Assembly (NCBI GenBank): GCA_964396375.1 | Contig: CAYNEY010000025.1 | Coordinates: forward strand, 19,432-83,431 | Length of the DNA stretch: 64,000 nt | Source of the DNA: FEN-1139 sp964396375 | GTDB lineage: Bacteria; Myxococcota_A; Polyangia; Polyangiales; Polyangiaceae | Direction of reading: 5' to 3' | Part shown: one piece after another, positions 60,829-64,000 of the stretch | How the letters are laid out: each line of letters starts with the position of its first letter | How positions within the stretch are numbered: position 1 is the stretch's first letter | Translations under genes and position numbers: made by a program | Notes under the pieces: model-generated | The model's input: the letters and a program-made list of their open reading frames with translations, nothing else | Databases searched by the model: none | What the model was told of the DNA's origin: nothing

Positions 60829-62216
60829 CGTTGGCGGAATGCTGATCCCTCTGCCCCATCGAGCAGACTTTTCGCAATGTCGATCGCCTCCCCGCAGTCC
60901 CTCGGCCCCGTTGGTGCAGCTGTGGGTTGCGCCGAGCGAACGGCCACGACGGCGATGTCATGGGCGCTGGTTGCGATGGCCCGCAGCTGTCCGGCGGACA
61001 CCGGAAGACAAGCGTCCGCCCCGGTCCAGCCCACGCCAAGCTTCAGGGCTCGAGCGAGCATCTCACCCACTCTACGGTCAGGATCCAACATTTTGAGTCG
61101 GATGTGCCAAACCAGCCACAGGGTGTGCTCCGCCTGCCTCAGCCGCAACCGGTCCCCACCCCAGCTTGCGGCGAGTGTCTCGGCATTCACACCCTCTCCT
61201 GTCTCCTCCAACACCAGCCGCAGTCCCTGCTCCCCCATCACGTCAGACAGCAGTGTGCGGCCCTCTACTGCCGAGGGGAGAGGGGAATCGAACCAGGTAG
61301 GTGTTTCACGACAGTCCCCGCGGATTTCGCAGAGGAGCTCGGCGGTACTTTTTGGTCCCTTCTGCCACAACTCTTCGACCGCCTCCCAGCCTCCGCGTCT
61401 TCGTAGCGCGCTCACGACCCGAAGCCCATCCACGTAGGGAGCGATGAGGGCGCGACGCAGGATCGGAGCAAGGTCACCGGCTTCAGCCAGACTCTTCTCG
61501 AGGTGGGCCTTCAGTTGACGTACCAGATCCGGATCCGTGCTGGTCAGTGGTGCGTCCAGCTCGAGTTCGAGGGCCAGCGCTTCGCCTTCAGCCAGCGTGT
61601 GAACCGCCGCGATGGCGTCCCCGCGCAGGTCGGCATAGAGAACCTTCTTCCCGATCGCGTAGAGGTGATCCTGGATCGCGTGCATCAGCTCGTGACGGAG
61701 CGTAACCCAGATGGCGGCATCGCTGAGCTGAGCTCGGAGTAAGATGGATTTCGTCGTGGTGAGATACACACCCGAGAGGTTGTCGACCAAAGCCTCGAGC
61801 ATCACCGAGTCCCAGTCCAACCCTTCTGGAATGAGACCAAGCATGCTCAGGCCAACACTCTGAGCACGTCGCTGCTCCGGTTCCATCTCCAGATCCTGCT
61901 CCGCGCGAAGCGCGTGAAGGAGTGCCGCAGGTTCGGCGACGAAGGCTGGAGTCGGTGGAAGCTCCGGCCATCCCCGCAGCAAAATGAAGGATTGGCTAGC
62001 GTCTCGGATTTTGGACTCAGGCAGCCGAACGAGCTTGGGCAGGGAAGGTGACGGGGTCCTGGCTCGAGACTCTCGAACGGTCGTGGTGTGCTTGGTCTCA
62101 AGGTGGGTATCACGCCGCACCTTGCCACCACAGGCGCAAGCGAGGAGAAGCACTCCCCACCCCACAGTGCACAAGAGCCAACGGCTGGAGCGCTTTTCAA
62201 TGGCGTGGACCGCCAT
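60825..62216 (-). CDS. Lipoprotein with HExxH zinc-peptidase motif
   Basis: Protein of 463 residues with a signal peptide and lipobox LLLAC (Cys27). A zinc-binding HExxH motif sits at about residue 175 (TLRHELMHAIQDHLY), followed by a likely third ligand in LAEGEALALELELD (about 205). The downstream part is helical. This fits a gluzincin-like metallopeptidase acting in the periplasm or at the cell surface. The ATG at 62216 lies inside a palindrome-rich element, so its start and translation may be regulated or altered by that insertion. The following gene overlaps its stop. Confidence 0.7.
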   Translation of the reverse strand: MAVHAIEKRSSRWLLCTVGWGVLLLACACGGKVRRDTHLETKHTTTVRESRARTPSPSLPKLVRLPESKIRDASQSFILLRGWPELPPTPAFVAEPAALLHALRAEQDLEMEPEQRRAQSVGLSMLGLIPEGLDWDSVMLEALVDNLSGVYLTTTKSILLRAQLSDAAIWVTLRHELMHAIQDHLYAIGKKVLYADLRGDAIAAVHTLAEGEALALELELDAPLTSTDPDLVRQLKAHLEKSLAEAGDLAPILRRALIAPYVDGLRVVSALRRRGGWEAVEELWQKGPKSTAELLCEIRGDCRETPTWFDSPLPSAVEGRTLLSDVMGEQGLRLVLEETGEGVNAETLAASWGGDRLRLRQAEHTLWLVWHIRLKMLDPDRRVGEMLARALKLGVGWTGADACLPVSAGQLRAIATSAHDIAVVAVRSAQPTAAPTGPRDCGEAIDIAKSLLDGAEGSAFRQR

Positions 62217-62367
62217 TGATTGGCTTCGCCAATGCGCTCTATCTTTCCCAAGGTGGGGCACCTGCCCCTTATGACTCGCTCTGTTCGTCAATTCACCCCG
62301 TATTCGCTTTCGCGAATACCTAGAGCGACTTTCATCGAGATGTTCCATCTCTGGGAAAGCCGCTCTA
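62188..62367 (-). repeat. 180-bp palindrome-rich element with four stem-loops
   Basis: From right to left on the minus strand: a 47-base imperfect palindrome (arms 62321-62327/62361-62367, 62329-62333/62355-62359 and 62338-62342/62346-62350) that overlaps the rpe stop; an 8-bp hairpin with a GAAA tetraloop (62300-62319); AGGTG/CACCT (62251-62263); and a three-way junction (outer arms 62188-62193/62234-62239, inner stems 62198-62205/62211-62218 and 62219-62224/62228-62233) covering the next start codon. Also CTTTCCCA (62243-62250) faces TGGGAAAG. It could be a REP- or MITE-like insertion or a structured RNA element. Confidence 0.65.
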
Positions 62368-63039
62368 GTGACCGGCGGTTTCGACACGCTCCCTCAACCG
62401 CGCAAGAGCCGCGCGCCTGTTCGAGCTGCCAAAGACAGCGGCGCCAGCCACCAAGAAGTCTGCGCCCGCGGTCGTCACTGCACCCACCGTCTCAACGTGG
62501 ATTCCACCATCGACCGCGAGTTGGCAGGTCAGGTTGGCGTGGTCGATCAGCTGGCGAACGGCGGCGATTTTCGGAAGCACACTGGGCAAGAACGGCTGTC
62601 CGCCGAAGCCAGGATTGACAGTCATCACGAGCACGATATCGAGGGTGTGGAGAAGATACTCGAGACATTGCTCACTGGTCTGTGGACACAGCGCAATGCC
62701 CGCCTTCTTGCCCAGGGAGCGCACCCGTGTGAGCAGTCGTTCCGCGTGTGGTGTGGCTTCGATGTGAAAGGTGATGGCGTCTGCACCGGCCTCGGCGAAG
62801 GCGTCGACGAGGCGCTCTGGCTGCACCGTCATCAGGTGTACGTCGAGGGGCACCGGGCAGATTGGGCGGAGTGCTGCCACCACCAGGGGACCGACCGTAA
62901 GATTGGGCACGAAAGACCCATCCATCACGTCCACGTGAATCGCGTCGGCTCCTGCGGCCACGGCGTCGGCGACCTCCTCCGCCAGCCGACCGAAGTCGGC
63001 GGAGAGCAAGGAAGGGGCGATTTGGAGTTGGGAACGCAT
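62365..63039 (-). CDS. rpe: Ribulose-phosphate 3-epimerase
   Basis: TIM-barrel epimerase of 224 residues that interconverts ribulose 5-phosphate and xylulose 5-phosphate in the pentose phosphate pathway. Motifs: IAPSLLSADFGRLAEE, HVDVMDGSFVPNLTVGP (catalytic Asp, metal His), LDVHLMTVQPE, MTVNPGFGGQPFLP (phosphate-binding) and AVDGGIHVETV. The ATG at 63039 is the natural start; the frame extends far upstream without homology. The stop lies in the first stem of the palindrome-rich element. Confidence 0.95.
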   Translation of the reverse strand: MRSQLQIAPSLLSADFGRLAEEVADAVAAGADAIHVDVMDGSFVPNLTVGPLVVAALRPICPVPLDVHLMTVQPERLVDAFAEAGADAITFHIEATPHAERLLTRVRSLGKKAGIALCPQTSEQCLEYLLHTLDIVLVMTVNPGFGGQPFLPSVLPKIAAVRQLIDHANLTCQLAVDGGIHVETVGAVTTAGADFLVAGAAVFGSSNRRAALARLRERVETAGH

Positions 63040-63185
63040 CGGTGGGCCATACTCGAACCAGGTCAGTGCTGCCAACCTGTGGCGGTGGCGGGCCGGAACA
63101 CCACCTCCAGAAGCCCGGTTGACTCGGCCCCCAAACCAGGGGAGAACTGGGAGTTCTTCGGGCGAAAGATTGCTCGAAAGGCGGT

Positions 63186-63731
63186 ATGACCACGGCCATG
63201 TGCGACCACCAGACTCGAGTGACGCCCCGCGAGCTGCGCCAGATTGGTCTTTTTGGAGCGTTGGGCGAAGACGTGCTCGAACGACTCGCCCAGAGTCTCG
63301 CCGTTGTGGCTGTGGACACAGGTGCGCTGGTCTTTCGGGAGGGTGAGGACGGCCGTGACATGTACGTGGTGCTGCAGGGTGAGGCTGAGGTGGCAAAAAA
63401 GAGCCATCGTGGAGTGGAGGCCCGGGTAGCACTGCTGGGTCCGGGAGATTGGTTCGGGGAGATGAGCATCGTGGACATCCAACCGCGCTCGGCCAGTGTT
63501 CGTGCGCTGGCACCCTCCACACTCCTTCGCATCAGTACCCAAGATCTGGACCAGCTCTACCGTCACGACGTGCGCTCCTATGCGCTGGTGGTGCTCAACT
63601 TGGCGCGGGAGCTGAGCCGTCGTTTACGCGTTGCCGACGGCGTGCTGGCTGATCTGCTCGCCAATGTCTTCGAGACGCTCTACGCGCGGCGTTCAACCAG
63701 CGAAGGGCTGCGGCAGAATCAGAACTCGTGA
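63186..63731 (+). CDS. Cyclic nucleotide-binding domain protein
   Basis: Protein of 181 residues with one cNMP-binding domain (about 20-135): LFGALGEDVLERLAQSLAVVAVDTGALVFREGEDGRDMYVVLQGEAEV, and the phosphate-binding cassette FGEMSIVDIQPRSASVRAL. No helix-turn-helix follows, only a helical C-terminal tail (about 140-181). So it is probably a stand-alone sensor that acts by protein-protein contact rather than as a CRP-type transcription factor. Start ATG 63186 with AAAGGCGG nearby. Confidence 0.88.
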   Translation: MTTAMCDHQTRVTPRELRQIGLFGALGEDVLERLAQSLAVVAVDTGALVFREGEDGRDMYVVLQGEAEVAKKSHRGVEARVALLGPGDWFGEMSIVDIQPRSASVRALAPSTLLRISTQDLDQLYRHDVRSYALVVLNLARELSRRLRVADGVLADLLANVFETLYARRSTSEGLRQNQNS

Positions 63732-63848
63732 GATCCCGATCAACTGAGGATCGATCCGTTCCGCCCGGTGATCGCCGTTGTGGCTAGGTGACGGAGCCTA
63801 GGGGTCTGGCGGACCCCCACCAGAGCCTGACTCACCCAATTCGCCGGG

Positions 63849-64000
63849 CTACCCCAGAAGTCCGTCCGCGCGGCCGAAGACAGAACCACCCCCGCTGCTA
63901 TCCGTGCCGGCCTCACCTGCCGTGCCAGCCTCACCTGCCGTGCCGGCCTCACCTGCCGTGCCGGCCTCACCTGCCGTGCCGGCCTCACCTGCCGTGCCGG
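63849..64000 (-). CDS. C-terminal end of a GTAGEA-repeat protein, partial
   Basis: The minus-strand frame reads repeated GTAGEA hexapeptides from the window edge, then GTDSSGGGSVFGRADGLLG and a stop at 63849-63851. The 5' part is outside the window. Low-complexity Gly/Ala/Glu/Thr tracts of this kind are common in myxobacterial secreted proteins and lipoproteins. An Arg-rich frame on the same strand (to 63740) is a shadow of the repeat. The plus-strand frame PAVPAS could also be coding, so strand and function stay uncertain. Confidence 0.35.
   Translation of the reverse strand, partial: GTAGEAGTAGEAGTAGEAGTAGEAGTAGEAGTDSSGGGSVFGRADGLLG
63902..64000. repeat. 18-bp tandem repeat at the window edge
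   Basis: Five and a half near-identical copies of an 18-base unit (CCGTGCCGGCCTCACCTG) run to the end of the window with one G/A difference in one copy. The unit is a multiple of three, so copy number can vary without changing frame. On the minus strand it encodes GTAGEA. Confidence 0.9.

Noticed and set aside
61304..61313. A second parS-like string (GTTTCACG)
   Set aside because: Only a half-site; the other half does not match.
63740..63988. Arg-rich minus-strand frame at the end of the window
   Set aside because: It is the alternate reading of the 18-bp repeat; the GTAGEA frame is more protein-like.
1..64000. tRNA, rRNA and CRISPR arrays
   Set aside because: No cloverleaf with a complete GTTCGAATC arm, no ribosomal RNA segment and no regularly spaced repeat-spacer arrays were found by reading.

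Overview
The window looks like part of a chromosome from a high-GC, Gram-negative member of the Myxococcota (deltaproteobacterial lineage). That placement is inferred from several things together: a CdnL/CarD regulator, several proteins with the DUF4388 (PATAN) domain fused to receiver, DnaJ or PEGA-like domains, a Lys/Ala-rich histone-like protein, many lipoproteins, a 2074-residue TPR protein and GTAGEA-type repeats. No rRNA, tRNA, CRISPR array, prophage or intact insertion sequence was seen. One 100-N assembly gap lies at 44530-44629.

Layout. 1-4425: the end of pyrH, then a cytochrome c maturation operon (ccmF plus two coupled membrane or secreted genes). 4426-4781: a gene-free, partly AT-rich stretch with DnaA-box-like sites, a candidate oriC. 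4782-12541: dnaN-recF-gyrB, then clpB. 12583-19874 (minus): a Pro-rich protein and a giant TPR protein. 20189-27116 (plus, except the histone-like gene): a GT117/DUF2723-like membrane protein, an unknown 532-residue protein, an envelope lipoprotein, Ppx/GppA and CarD/CdnL. 27221-35599: trpS, an orphan beta-class DNA methyltransferase, a parvulin, rnc, an outer-membrane barrel, a zinc-ribbon RNase HI and trmL. 35618-41485: a DUF4388-DnaJ-TPR protein, a SAM hydrolase-like protein, queE, rph and an AmmeMemoRadiSam radical SAM enzyme.

41495-50244 (minus) is the most unusual region: four tightly packed genes. They encode a receiver protein with a degenerate GGDEF domain, a receiver-DUF4388 protein with a possible degenerate G domain, a large double-receiver-DUF4388-transmembrane-PEGA-like protein with an expandable 8-residue repeat, and a sulfatase-fold lipoprotein without the catalytic Cys/Ser. 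Several catalytic or phosphoacceptor positions are lost, which suggests a signalling or scaffolding assembly rather than a set of enzymes. The large protein is split in two frames by the N gap, but the repeat phase shows it is one gene.

50349-64000: a DUF167 protein, aroB fused to a shikimate-kinase remnant, zapA, bioF (with a near-perfect ParB parS site inside its coding sequence), a CcmA-like ATPase, the moxR-DUF58-tgpA operon, a HExxH lipoprotein, rpe and a cyclic-nucleotide-binding protein. A 180-bp palindrome-rich element lies between rpe and the HExxH gene. The window ends in an 18-bp tandem repeat at the C-terminal end of another gene. The parS site, dnaN-recF-gyrB and the oriC-like stretch together suggest an origin-proximal part of the chromosome.
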